Positions 22,701 through 36,520 of a DNA stretch of 64,000 nucleotides are shown piece by piece. How positions within the stretch are numbered: the first letter of the stretch is position 1; each line of letters begins with the position of its first letter. The position numbers were made by a program, and so were the translations under genes. Source of the stretch: Macropodus opercularis (Eukaryota > Chordata > Actinopteri > Anabantiformes > Osphronemidae); the NCBI GenBank assembly GCA_030770545.1, contig CM061097.1, positions 17,316,501 through 17,380,500 of the forward strand, read 5' to 3'. Below the pieces are notes generated by a model. That model was not told the DNA's origin. It did not search any database and saw nothing but the letters and a program-made list of their open reading frames with translations.

Positions 22701-25700
22701 GGCGATTCTAAGCGTTTTGACACTGTTTCCAGCCTCAGTGATGCTTTAAGTTGCTGCATCCTAATGCAAGCAATGCTGATGAAGTTTTTGTGCTAGATAT
22801 GATCCAAATACATCCCTGAAGCAGGCAAACACCTTTAAAATGCATTTAAATCACTTTGACCAAAGTAGTGTTCTTTTGGTCTGAAATGCACAGAACAGGC
22901 GATTCTAAGCGTTTTGGCACTGTTTCCAGGCTTAGAGATGCATTAGGCTGCTGTATCTTAATGCAAGCAATTCCAATGAAGTTTTTGTGCTAGATATGAT
23001 CCAAATACATCCCTGAAGCAGGCAAACACCTTTAAAATGCATTTAAATCACTTTGACCAAAGTAGTGTTCTTTTGGTATGAAATGCACAGAACAGGCGAT
23101 TCTAAGCGTTTTGGCACTGTTTCCAGCCTCAGTGATGCTTTAAGTTGCTGCATCCTAATGCAAGCAATGCTGATGAAGTTATTGTGCTAGATATGATCCA
23201 AATACATCCCTGAAGCAGGCAAACACCTTTAAAATGCATTTAAATCACTTTGACCAAAGTAGTGTTCTTTTGGTCTGAAATGCACAGAACAGGCGATTCT
23301 AAGCGTTTTGACACTGTTTCCAGCCTCAGTGATGCTTTAAGTTGCTGCATCTTAATGCAAGCAATGCTGATGAAGTTTTTGTGCTAGATATGATCCAAAT
23401 ACATCCCTGAAGCAGGCAAACACCTTTAAAATGCATTTAAATCACTTTGACCAAAGTAGTGTACTTTTGGTCTTAAATGCACAGAACAGGCGATTCTAAG
23501 CGTTTTGACACTGTTTCCAGCCTCAGTGATGCTTTAAGTTGCTGCATCCTAATGCAAGCAATGCTGATCAAGTTTTTGTGCTAGATATGATCCAAATACA
23601 TCCCTGAGGCAGGTAAACACCTTTAAAATGCATTTAAATCACTTTGACCAAAGTAGTGTTCTTTTGGTCTGAAATGCACAGAACAGGCGATTCTAAGCGT
23701 TTTGACACTGTTTCTAGCCTCAGTGATGCTTACAGTTGCTGCATCCTAATGCAAGCAATGCTGATGAGATTTTTGTGCTAGATATGATCCAAATACATCC
23801 CTGAAGCAGGCAAACACCTTTAAAATGCATTTAAATCACTTTGACCAAAGTAGTGTTCTTTTGGTCTGAAATGCACAGAACAGGCGATTCTAAGCGTTTT
23901 GACACTGTTTCCAGCCTCAGTGATGCTTTAAGTTGCTGCATCTTAATGCAAGCAATTCCAATCAAGTTTTTGTGCTAGATATGATCCAAATACATCCCTG
24001 AAGCAGGCAAACACCTTTAAAATGCATTTAAATCACTTTGACCAAAGTAGTGTTCTTTTGGTATGAAATGCACAGAACAGGCGATTCTAAGCGTTTTGGC
24101 ACTGTTTCCAGCCTCAGTGATGCTTTAAGTTGCTGCATCCTAATGCAAGCAATGCTGATGAAGTTTTTGTGCTAGATATGATCCAAATACATCCCTGAAG
24201 CAGGCAAACACCTTTAAAATGCATTTAAATCACTTTGACCAAAGTAGTGTTCTTTTGGTCTGAAATGCACAGAACAGGCGATTCTAAGCGTTTTGACACT
24301 GTTTCCAGCCTCAGTGATGCTTTAAGTTGCTGCATCTTAAAGCAATCAATGCTGATGAAGTTTTTGTGCTAGATATGATCCAAATACATCCCTGAGGCAG
24401 GCAAACACCTTTAAAATGCATTTAAATCACTTTGACCAAAGTAGTGTTCTTTTGGTCTGAAATGCACAGAACAGGCGATTCTAAGCGTTTTGACACTGTT
24501 TCTAGCCTCAGTGATGCTTACAGTTGCTGCATCCTAATGCAAGCAATGCTGATGAGATTTTTGTGCTAGATATGATCCAAATACATCCCTGAAGCAGGCA
24601 AACACCTTTAAAATGCATTTAAATCACTTTGACCAAAGTAGTGTTCTTTTGGTCTGAAATGCACAGAACAGGCGATTCTAAGCGTTTTGACACTGTTTCC
24701 AGCCTCAGTGATGCTTTAAGTTGCTGCATCTTAATGCAAGCAATTCCAATCAAGTTTTTGTGCTAGATATTATACAAATACATCCCTAAAGCAGGCAAAC
24801 ACCTTTAAAATGCATTTAAATCACTTTTACCAAAGTAGTGTTCTTATGGTATGAAATGCACAGAACAGGCGATTCTTCGCGTTTTGACACTGTTTCTAGC
24901 CTCAGTGATGCTTACAGTTGCTGCATCCTAATGCAAGCAATGCTGATGAAGTTTTTGTGCTAGATATGATCCAAATACATCCCTGAAGCAGGCAAACACC
25001 TTTAAAATGCAGTAAAATCACATTCACTAAGGGTAGTGTTCTTTTGGTATGAAATGCACAGAACAGGCGATTCTACGCGTTTTGGCACTGTTTCCAGCCT
25101 CAGTGATGTTTTAAGTTGCTGCATCTTAATGCAAGCAATTCCAATCAAGTTTTTGTGCTAGATATGATCCAAATACATCACTGAAGCAGGCAAACACCTT
25201 TAAAATGCATTTAAACACTTTGACCAAAGTAGTGTTTTTGTGGTCTGAAATGCACAGAACAGGCGATTCTACGCGTTTTGACACTGTTTCTAGCCTCAGT
25301 GATGCTTTCAGTTGCTGCATCCTAATGCAAGCAATGCTGATGAAGTTTTTGTGCTAGATATGATCCAAATACATCCCTGAAGCAGGCAAACACCTTTTTA
25401 AATGCAGTAAAATCACATTCACTAAGGTAGTGTTCTTTTGGTATGAAATGCACAGAACAGGCGATTCTAAGCGTTTTGGCACTGTTTCCAGCCTCAGTGA
25501 TGCTTTAAGTTGCTGCATCCTAATGCAAGCAATGCTGATGAAGTTTTTGTGCTAGATATGATCCAAATACATCCCTGAAGCAGGCAAACACCTTTAAAAT
25601 GCATTTAAATCACTTTGACCAAAGTAGTGTACGTTTGGTCTTAAATGCACAGAACAGGCGATTCTAAGCGTTTTGACACTGTTTCCAGCCTCAGTGATGC

Positions 25701-28700
25701 TTTAAGTTGCTGCATCCTAATGCAAGCAATGCTGATGAGGTTTTTGTGCTAGATATGATCCAAATACATCCCTGAAGCAGGCAAACACCTTTAAAATGCA
25801 TTTAAATCACTTTGACCAAAGTAGTGTTCTTTTGGTCTGAAATGCACAGAACAGGCGATTCTAAGCGTTTTGACACTGTTTCCAGCCTCAGTGATGCTTT
25901 AAGTTGCTGCATCTTAATGCAAGCAATTCCAATCAAGTTTTTGTGCTAGATATGATACAAATACATCCCTGAAGCAGGCAAACACCTTTAAAATGCATTT
26001 AAATCACTTTGACCAAAGTAGTGTTCTTTTGGTCTGAAATGCACAGAACAGGCGATTCTAAGCGTTTTGACACTGTTTCGAGCCTCAGTGATGCTTTAAG
26101 TTGCTGCATCCTAATGCAAGCAATGCTGATGAAGTTTTTGTGCTAGATATGATCCAAATACATCCCTGAAGCAGGCAAACACCTTTAAAATGCATTTAAA
26201 TCACTTTAAACAAAGTAGTGTTCTTTTGGTCTGAAATGCACAGAACAGGCGATTCTAAGCGTTTTGACACTGTTTCCAGCCTCAGTGATGCTTTCAGTTG
26301 CTGCATCTTAATGCAATCAATGCTGATGAAGTTTTTGTGCTAGATATGATCCAAATACATCCCTGAGGCAGGCAAACACCTTTAAAATGCATTTAAATCA
26401 CTTTGACCAAAGTAGTGTTCTTTTGGTCTGAAATGCACAGAACAGGCGATTCTAAGCGTTTTGACACTGTTTCTAGCCTCAGTGATGCTTACAGTTGCTG
26501 CATCCTAATGCAAGCAATGCTGATGAAGTTTTTGTGCTAGATATGATCCAAATACATCCCTGAAGCAGGCAAACACCTTTAAAATGCATTTAAATCACTT
26601 TGACCAAAGTAGTGTTCTTTTGGTCTGAAATGCACAGAACAGGCGATTCTAAGCGTTTTGACACTGTTTCCAGCCTCAGTGATGCTTTAAGTTGCTGCAT
26701 CTTAATGCAAGCAATTCCAATCAAGTTTTTGTGCTAGATATGATACAAATACATCCCTGAAGCAGACAAACACCTTTAAAATGCATTTAAATCACATTCA
26801 CTAAGGTAGTGTTCTTTTGGTATGAAATGCACAGAACAGGCGATTCTAAGCGTTTTGGCACTGTTTCCAGCCTCAGTGATGCTTTAAGTTGCTGCATCCT
26901 AATGCAAGCAATGCTGATGAAGTTTTTGTGCTAGATATGATCCAAATACATCCCTGAAGAAGGCAAACACCTTTAAAATGCATTTAAATCACTTTGACCA
27001 AAGTAGTGTTCTTTTGGTCTGAAATGCACAGAACAGGCGATTCTAAGCGTTTTTATACTGTTTCCAGCCTCAGTGATGCTTTAAGTTGCTGCATCTTAAT
27101 GCAAGCAATTCCAATCAAGTTTTTGTGCTAGATATGATCCAAATACATCCCTGAGGCAGATAAACACCTTTAAAATGCATTTAAACACTTTGACCAAAGT
27201 AGTGTTTTTGTGGTCTGAAATGCACAGAACAGGCGATTCTACGCGTTTTGACACTGTTTCTAGCCTCAGTGATGCTTTCAGTTGCTGCATCCTAATGCAA
27301 GCAATGCTGATGAAGTTTTTGTGCTAGATATGATCCAAATACATCCCTGAAGCAGGCAAACACCTTTTTAAATGCAGTAAAATCACATTCACTAAGGTAG
27401 TGTTCTTTTGGTATGAAATGCACAGAACAGGCGATTCTAAGCGTTTTGACACTGTTTCCAGCCTCAGTGATGCTTTAAGTTGCTGCATCTTAATGCAAGC
27501 AATTCCAATCAAGTTTTTGTGCTAGATATGATACAAATACATCCCTGAAGCAGGCAAACACCTTTAAAATGCATTTAAATCACTTTGACCAAAGTAGTGT
27601 ACTTTTGGTCTTAAATGCACAGAACAGGCGATTCTAAGCGTTTTGACACTGTTTCCAGCCTCAGTGATGCTTTAAGTTGCTGCATCCTAATGCAAGCAAT
27701 GCTGATGAGGTTTTTGTGCTAGATATGATCCAAATACATCCCTGAAGCAGGCAAACACCTTTAAAATGCATTTAAATCACTTTGACCAAAGTAGTGTTCT
27801 TTTGGTCTGAAATGCACAGAACAGGCGATTCTAAGCGTTTTGACACTGTTTCCAGCCTCAGTGATGCTTTAAGTTGCTGCATCTTAATGCAAGCAATTCC
27901 AATCAAGTTTTTGTGCTAGATATGATACAAATACATCCCTGAAGCAGGCAAACACCTTTAAAATGCATTTAAATCACTTTGACCAAAGTAGTGTTCTTTT
28001 GGTCTGAAATGCACAGAACAGGCGATTCTAAGCGTTTTGACACTGTTTCCAGCCTCAGTGATGCTTTCAGTTGCTGCATCTTAATGCAATCAATGCTGAT
28101 GAAGTTTTTGTGCTAGATATGATCCAAATACATCCCTGAGGCAGGCAAACACCTTTAAAATGCATTTAAATCACTTTGACCAAAGTAGTGTTCTTTTGGT
28201 CTGAAATGCACAGAACAGGCGATTCTAAGCGTTTTGACACTGTTTCTAGCCTCAGTGATGCTTACAGTTGCTGCATCCTAATGCAAGCAATGCTGATCAA
28301 GTTTTGTGCTAGATATGATCCAAATACATCCCTGAGGCAGGTAAACACCTTTAAAATGCATTTAAATCACTTTGACCAAAGTAGTGTTCTTTTGGTCTGA
28401 AATGCACAGAACAGGCGATTCTAAGCGTTTTGACACTGTTTCCAGGCTTAGAGATGCATTAGGCTGCTGTATCTTAATGCAAGCAATTCCAATGAAGTTT
28501 TTGTGCTAGATATGATACAAATACATCCCTAAAGCAGGCAAACACCTTTAAAATGCATTTAAATCACTTTTACTAAAGTAGTGTTCTTTTGGTATGAAAT
28601 GCACAGAACAGGCGATTCTAAGCGTTTGACACTGTTTCCAGCCTCAGTGATGCTTTAAGTTGCTGCATTTTAATGCAACCAATGCTGATCAAGTTTTTGT

Positions 28701-31700
28701 GCTAGATATGATCCAAATACATCCCTGAGGCAGGTAAACACCTTTAAAATGCATTTAAATCACTTTGACCAAAGTAGTGTTCTTTTGGTCTGAAATGCAC
28801 AGAACAGGCGATTCTAAGCGTTTTGGCACTGTTTCCAGCCTTAGAGATGCATTAGGCTGCTGTATCCTAATGCAAGCAATGCTGATGAAGTTTTTGTGCT
28901 AGATATGATCCAAATACATCCCTGAAGCAGGTAAACACCTTTAAAATGCATTTAAATCACTTTGACCAAAGTAGTGTTCTTTTGGTCTGAAATGCACAGA
29001 ACAGGCGATTCTAAGCGTTTTGGCACTGTTTCCAGCCTTAGAGATGCATTAGGCTGCTTTATCCTAATGCAAGCAATTCCAATGAAGTTTTTGTGCTAGA
29101 TATGATCCAAATACATCCCTGAAGCAGGCAAACACATTTAAAATGCAGTAAAATCACATTCACTAAGGTAGTGTTCTTTTGGTATGAAATGCACAGAACA
29201 GGCGAATCTAAGCGTTTTGACACTGTTTCCAGCCTCAGTGATGCTTTAAGTTGCTGCATTTTAATGCAACCAATGCTGATCAAGTTTTTGTGCTAGATAT
29301 GATCCAAATACATCCCTGAGGCAGGTAAACACCTTTAAAATGCATTTAAATCACATTCACTAAGGTAGTGTTCTTTTGGTATGAAATGCACAGAACAGGC
29401 GATTCTAAGCGTTTTGGCAATGTTTCCAGCCTCAGTGATGCTTTAAGTTGCTGCATCCTAATGCAAGCAATGCTGATGAAGTTTTTGTGCTAGATATGAT
29501 CCAAATACATCCCTGAAGCAGGCAAACACCTTTAAAATGCATTTAAATCACTTTGACCAAAGTAGTGTTCTTTTGGTCTGAAATGCACAGAACAGGCGAT
29601 TCTAAGCGTTTTGATACTGTTTCCAGCCTCAGTGATGCTTTAAGTTGCTGCATCTTAATGCAAGCAATTCCAATCAAGTTTTTGTGCTAGATATGATCCA
29701 AATACATCCCTGAGGCAGATAAACACCTTTAAAATGCATTTAAACACTTTGACCAAAGTAGTGTTTTTGTGGTCTGAAATGCACAGAACAGGCGATTCTA
29801 CGCGTTTTGACACTGTTTCTAGCCTCAGTGATGCTTTCAGTTGCTGCATCCTAATGCAAGCAATGCTGATGAAGTTTTTGTGCTAGATATGATCCAAATA
29901 CATCCCTGAAGCAGGCAAACACCTTTTTAAATGCAGTAAAATCACATTCACTAAGGTAGTGTTCTTTTGGTATGAAATGCACAGAACAGGCGATTCTAAG
30001 CGTTTTGGCACTGTTTCCAGCCTCAGTGATGCTTTAAGTTGCTGCATCCTAATGCAAGCAATGCTGATGAAGTTTTTGTGCTAGATATGATCCAAATACA
30101 TCCCTGAAGCAGGCAAACACCTTTAAAATGCATTTAAATCACTTTGACCAAAGTAGTGTACTTTTGGTCTTAAATGCACAGAACAGGCGATTCTAAGCGT
30201 TTTGACACTGTTTCCAGCCTCAGTGATGCTTTAAGTTGCTGCATCCTAATGCAAGCAATGCTGATGAAGTTTTTGTGCTAGATATGATCCAAATACATCC
30301 CTGAAGCAGGCAAACACCTTTAAAATGCATTTAAATCACTTTGACCAAAGTAGTGTTCTTTTGGTCTAAAATGCACAGAACAGGCGATTCTAAGCGTTTT
30401 GGCACTGTTTCCAGGCTTAGAGATGCATTAGGCTGCTGTATCTTAATGCAAGCAATTCCAATGAAGTTTTTGTGCTAGATATGATACAAATACATCCCTA
30501 AAGCAGGCAAACACCTTTAAAATGCATTTAAATCACTTTTACTAAAGTAGTGTTCTTTTGGTATGAAATGCACAGAACAGGCGATTCTACGCGTTTTGGC
30601 ACTGTTTCCAGCCTCAGTGATGCTTTAAGTTGCTGCATCCTAATGCAAGCAATGCTGATGAAGTTTTTGTGCTAGATATGATCCAAATACATCCCTGAAG
30701 CAGGCAAACACCTTTAAAATGCATTTAAATCACTTTGACCAAAGTAGTGTTCTTTTGGTCTGAAATGCACAGAACAGGCGATTCTAAGCGTTTTGACACT
30801 GTTTCCAGCCTCAGTAATGCTTTAAGTTGCTGCATCTTAATGCAAGCAATTCCAATCAAGTTTTTGTGCTAGATATGATCCAAATACATCCCTGAAGCAG
30901 GCTAACACCTTGAAAATGCATTTAAATCACTTTGACCAAAGTAGTGTTCTTTTGGTATGAAATGCACAGAACAAGCGATTCTAAGCGTTTTGGCACTGTT
31001 TCCAGGCTTAGAGATGCATTAGGCTGCTGTATCTTAATGCAACCAATGCTGATCAAGTTTTGTGCTAGATATGATCCAAATACATCCCTGAGGCAGGTAA
31101 ACACCTTTAAAATGCATTTAAATCACTTTGACCAAAGTAGTGTTCTTTTGGTCTGAAATGCACAGAACAGGCGATTCTAAGCGTTTTGACACTGTTTCCA
31201 GGCTTAGAGATGCATTAGGCTGCTGTATCTTAATGCAAGCAATTCCAATGAAGTTTTTGTGCTAGATATGATACAAATACATCCCTAAAGCAGGCAAACA
31301 CCTTTAAAATGCATTTAAATCACTTTTACTAAAGTAGTGTTCTTTTGGTATGAAATGCACAGAACAGGCGATTCTAAGCGTTTGACACTGTTTCCAGCCT
31401 CAGTGATGCTTTAAGTTGCTGCATTTTAATGCAACCAATGCTGATCAAGTTTTTGTGCTAGATATGATCCAAATACATCCCTGAGGCAGGTAAACACCTT
31501 TAAAATGCATTTAAATCACTTTGACCAAAGTAGTGTTCTTTTGGTCTGAAATGCACAGAACAGGCGATTCTAAGCGTTTTGGCACTGTTTCCAGCCTTAG
31601 AGATGCATTAGGCTGCTGTATCCTAATGCAAGCAATGCTGATGAAGTTTTTGTGCTAGATATGATCCAAATACATCCCTGAAGCAGGTAAACACCTTTAA

Positions 31701-31920
31701 AATGCATTTAAATCACTTTGACCAAAGTAGTGTTCTTTTGGTCTGAAATGCACAGAACAGGCGATTCTAAGCGTTTTGACACTGTTTCCAGCCTCAGTGA
31801 TGCTTTAAGTTGCTGCATCCTAATGCAAGCAATGCTGATGAGGTTTTTGTGCTAGATATAATCCAAATACATCCCTGAAGCAGGCAAACACCTTTAAAAT
31901 GCATTTAAATCACTTTGACC

Positions 31921-34340
31921 AAAGTAGTGTTCTTTTGGTCTGAAATGCACAGAACAGGCGATTCTAAGCGTTTTGACACTGTTTCCAGCCTCAGTGATGC
32001 TTTAAGTTGCTGCATCTTAATGCAAGCAATTCCAATCAAGTTTTTGTGCTAGATATGATACAAATACATCCCTGAAGCAGGCAAACACCTTTAAAATGCA
32101 TTTAAATCACTTTGACCAAAGTAGTGTTCTTTTGGTCTAAAATGCACAGAACAGGCGATTCTAAGCGTTTTGGCACTGTTTCCAGGCTTAGAGATGCATT
32201 AGGCTGCTGTATCTTAATGCAAGCAATTCCAATGAAGTTTTTGTGCTAGATATGATACAAATACATCCCTAAAGCAGGCAAACACCTTTAAAATGCATTT
32301 AAATCACTTTTACTAAAGTAGTGTTCTTTTGGTATGAAATGCACAGAACAGGCGATTGTACGCGTTTTGGCACTGTTTCCAGCCTCAGTGATGCTTTAAG
32401 TTGCTGCATCCTAATGCAAGCAATGCTGATGAAGTTTTTGTGCTAGATATGATCCAAATACATCCCTGAAGCAGGCAAACACCTTTAAAATGCATTTAAA
32501 TCACTTTGACCAAAGTAGTGTTCTTTTGGTCTGAAATGCACAGAACAGGCGATTCTAAGCGTTTTGACACTGTTTCCAGCCTCAGTGATGCTTTAAGTTG
32601 CTGCATCTTAATGCAAGCAATTCCAATCAAGTTTTTGTGCTAGATATGATACAAATACATCCCTAAAGCAGGCAAACACCTTTAAAATGCATTTAAATCA
32701 CTTTTACTAAAGTAGTGTTTTTGTGGTCTGAAATGCACAGAACAGGCGATTCTACGCGTTTTGACACTGTTTCTAGCCTCAGTGATGCTTTCAGTTGCTG
32801 CATCCTAATGCAAGCAATGCTGATGAAGTTTTTGTGCTAGATATGATCCAAATACATCCCTGAAGCAGGCAAACACCTTTTTAAATGCAGTAAAATCACA
32901 TTCACTAAGGTAGTGTTCTTATGGTCTGAAATGCACAGAACAGGCGATTCTACGCGTTTTGGCACTGTTTCCAGCCTCAGTGATGCTTTAAGTTGCTGCA
33001 TCCTAATGCAAGCAATGCTGATGAAGTTTTTGTGCTAGATATGATCCAAATACATCCCTGAAGCAGGCAAACACCTTTAAAATGCATTTAAATCACTTTG
33101 ACCAAAGTAGTGTACTTTTGGTCTTAAATGCACAGAACAGGCGATTCTAAGCGTTTTGACACTGTTTCCAGCCTCAGTGATGCTTTAAGTTGCTGCATCC
33201 TAATGCAAGCAATGCTGATCAAGTTTTTGTGCTAGATATGATCCAAATACATCCCTGAGGCAGGTAAACACCTTTAAAATGCATTTAAATCACTTTGACC
33301 AAAGTAGTGTTCTTTTGGTCTGAAATGCACAGAACAGGCGATTCTAAGCGTTTTGACACTGTTTCCAGCCTCAGTGATGCTTTAAGTTGCTGCATCTTAA
33401 TGCAAGCAATTCCAATCAAGTTTTTGTGCTAGATATGATACAAATACATCCCTGAAGCAGGCAAACACCTTTAAAATGCATTTAAATCACTTTGACCAAA
33501 GTAGTGTTCTTTTGGTCTAAAATGCACAGAACAGGCGATTCTAAGCGTTTTGGCACTGTTTCCAGGCTTAGAGATGCATTAGGCTGCTGTATCTTAATGC
33601 AAGCAATTCCAATGAAGTTTTTGTGCTAGATATGATACAAATACATCCCTAAAGCAGGCAAACACCTTTAAAATGCATTTAAATCACTTTTACTAAAGTA
33701 GTGTTCTTTTGGTATGAAATGCACAGAACAGGCGATTGTACGCGTTTTGGCACTGTTTCCAGCCTCAGTGATGCTTTAAGTTGCTGCATCCTAATGCAAG
33801 CAATGCTGATGAAGTTTTTGTGCTAGATATGATCCAAATACATCCCTGAAGCAGGCAAACACCTTTAAAATGCATTTAAATCACTTTGACCAAAGTAGTG
33901 TTCTTTTGGTCTGAAATGCACAGAACAGGCGATTCTAAGCGTTTTGACACTGTTTCCAGCCTCAGTGATGCTTTAAGTTGCTGCATCTTAATGCAAGCAA
34001 TTCCAATCAAGTTTTTGTGCTAGATATGATACAAATACATCCCTAAAGCAGGCAAACACCTTTAAAATGCATTTAAATCACTTTTACTAAAGTAGTGTTT
34101 TTGTGGTCTGAAATGCACAGAACAGGCGATTCTACGCGTTTTGACACTGTTTCTAGCCTCAGTGATGCTTTCAGTTGCTGCATCCTAATGCAAGCAATGC
34201 TGATGAAGTTTTTGTGCTAGATATGATCCAAATACATCCCTGAAGCAGGCAAACACCTTTTTAAATGCAGTAAAATCACATTCACTAAGGTAGTGTTCTT
34301 ATGGTCTGAAATGCACAGAACAGGCGATTCTACGCGTTTT
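31921..34340 (+). repeat. Seven-monomer HOR, 1380 bp
   Basis: Sequence at about 31921-32960 recurs at 33301-34340 at an offset of 1380 bp (7 x 197 + 1) almost without change. Rare variants such as GATTGTACGCG (32356 and 33736) and CTTATGGTCTGAAATG (32919 and 34299) are shared. This points to a recent tandem duplication. Confidence 0.85.
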
Positions 34341-36520
34341 GACACTGTTTCTAGCCTCAGTGATGCTTTCAGTTGCTGCATCCTAATGCAAGCAATGCTG
34401 ATGAAGTTTTTGTGCTTGATATGATCCAAATACATCCCTGAAGCAGGCAAACACCTTTTTAAATGCAGTAAAATCACATTCACTAAGGTAGTGTTCTTAT
34501 GGTCTGAAATGCACAGAACAGGCGATTCTAAGCGTTTTGACACTGTTTCCAGCCTCAGTGATGCTTTAAGTTGCTGCATCTTAATGCAAGCAATTCCAAT
34601 CAAGTTTTTGTGCTAGATATGATACAAATACATCCCTGAAGCAGACAAACACCTTTAAAATGCATTTAAATCACTTTGACCAAAGTAGTGTTCTTTTGGT
34701 ATGAAATGCACAGAACAGGCGATTCTAAGCGTTTTGGCACTGTTTCCAGCCTCAGTGATGCTTTAAGTTGCTGCATCCTAATGCAAGCAATGCTGATGAA
34801 GTTTTTGTGCTAGATATGATCCAAATACATCCCTGAAGCAGGCAAACACCTTTAAAATGCATTTAAATCACTTTGACCAAAGTAGTGTTCTTTTGGTCTG
34901 AAATGCACAGAACAGGCGATTCTAAGCGTTTTGGCACTGTTTCCAGGCTTAGAGATGCATTAGGCTGCTGTATCTTAATGCAAGCAATTCCAATAAAGTT
35001 TTTGTGCTAGATATGATCCAAATACATCCCTGAAGCAGACAAACACCTTTAAAATGCATTTAAACACTTTGACCAAAGTAGTGTTTCTGTGGTCTGAAAT
35101 GCACAGAACAGGCGATTCTACGCGTTTTGACACTGTTTCTAGCCTCAGTGATGCTTTCAGTTGCTGCATCCTAATGCAAGCAATGCTGATGAAGTTTTTG
35201 TGCTAGATATGATCCAAATACATCCCTGAAGCAGGCAAACACCTTTTTAAATGCAGTAAAATCACATTCACTAAGGTAGTGTTCTTTTGGTATGAAATGC
35301 ACAGAACAGGCGATTCTAAGCGTTTTGGCACTGTTTCCAGCCTCAGTGATGCTTTAAGTTGCTGCATCCTAATGCAAGCAATGCTGATGAAGTTTTTGTG
35401 CTAGATATGATCCAAATACATCCCTGAAGCAGGCAAACAACTTTAAAATGCATTTAAATCACTTTTACTAAAGTAGTGTTCTTTTGGTATGAAATGCACA
35501 GAACAGGCGATTCTAAGCGTTTTGGCACTGTTTCCAGGCTTAGAGATGCATTAGGCTGCTGTATCTGAATGCAAGCAATTCCAATGAAGTTTTTGTGCTA
35601 GATATGATACAAATACATCCCTAAAGCAGGCAAACACCTTTAAAATGCATTTAAATCACTTTTACTAAAGTAGTGTTCTTTTGGTCTGAAATGCACAGAA
35701 TAGGCGATTCTAAGCGTTTTGGCACTGTTTCCAGGCTTAGAGATGCATTAGGCTGCTGTATCTGAATGCAAGCAATTCCAATGAAGTTTTTGTGCTAGAT
35801 ATGATACAAATACATCCCTAAAGCAGGCAAACACCTTTAAAATGCATTTAAATCACTTTTACTAAAGTAGTGTTCTTTTGGTATGAAATGCACAGAACAG
35901 GCGATTCTAAGCGTTTTGGCACTGTTTCCAGGCTTAGAGATGCTTTTAGCTGCTGCATCTTAATGCAAGCAATTCCAATGAAGTTTTTGTGCTAGATATG
36001 ATCCAAATACATCCCTGAAGCAGGCAAACACCATTAAAATGCATTTAAACACTTTGACCAAAGTAGTGTTTTTGTGGTCTGAAATGCACAGAACAGGCGA
36101 TTCTACGCGTTTTGACACTGTTTCTAGCCTCAGTGATGCTTTCAGTTGCTGCATCCTAATGCAAGCAATGCTGATGAAGTTTTTGTGCTAGATATGATCC
36201 AAATACATCCCTGAAGCAGGCAAACACCTTTTTAAATGCAGTAAAATCACATTCACTAAGGTAGTGTTCTTTTGGTATGAAATGCACAGAACAGGCGATT
36301 CTAAGCGTTTTGGCACTGTTTCCAGCCTCAGTGATGCTTTAAGTTGCTGCATCCTAATGCAAGCAATGCTGATGAAGTTTTTGTGCTAGATATGATCCAA
36401 ATACATCCCTGAAGCAGGCAAACACCTTTAAAATGCATTTAAATCACTTTTACTAAAGTAGTGTTCTTTTGGTATGAAATGCACAGAACAGGCGATTCTA
36501 AGCGTTTTGGCACTGTTTCA

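Noticed and set aside
28176..31156. Plus-strand frames of 74 codons in the satellite (28176-28400, 30932-31156)
   Set aside because: They span satellite monomers with a one-base loss that prolongs the frame by chance.
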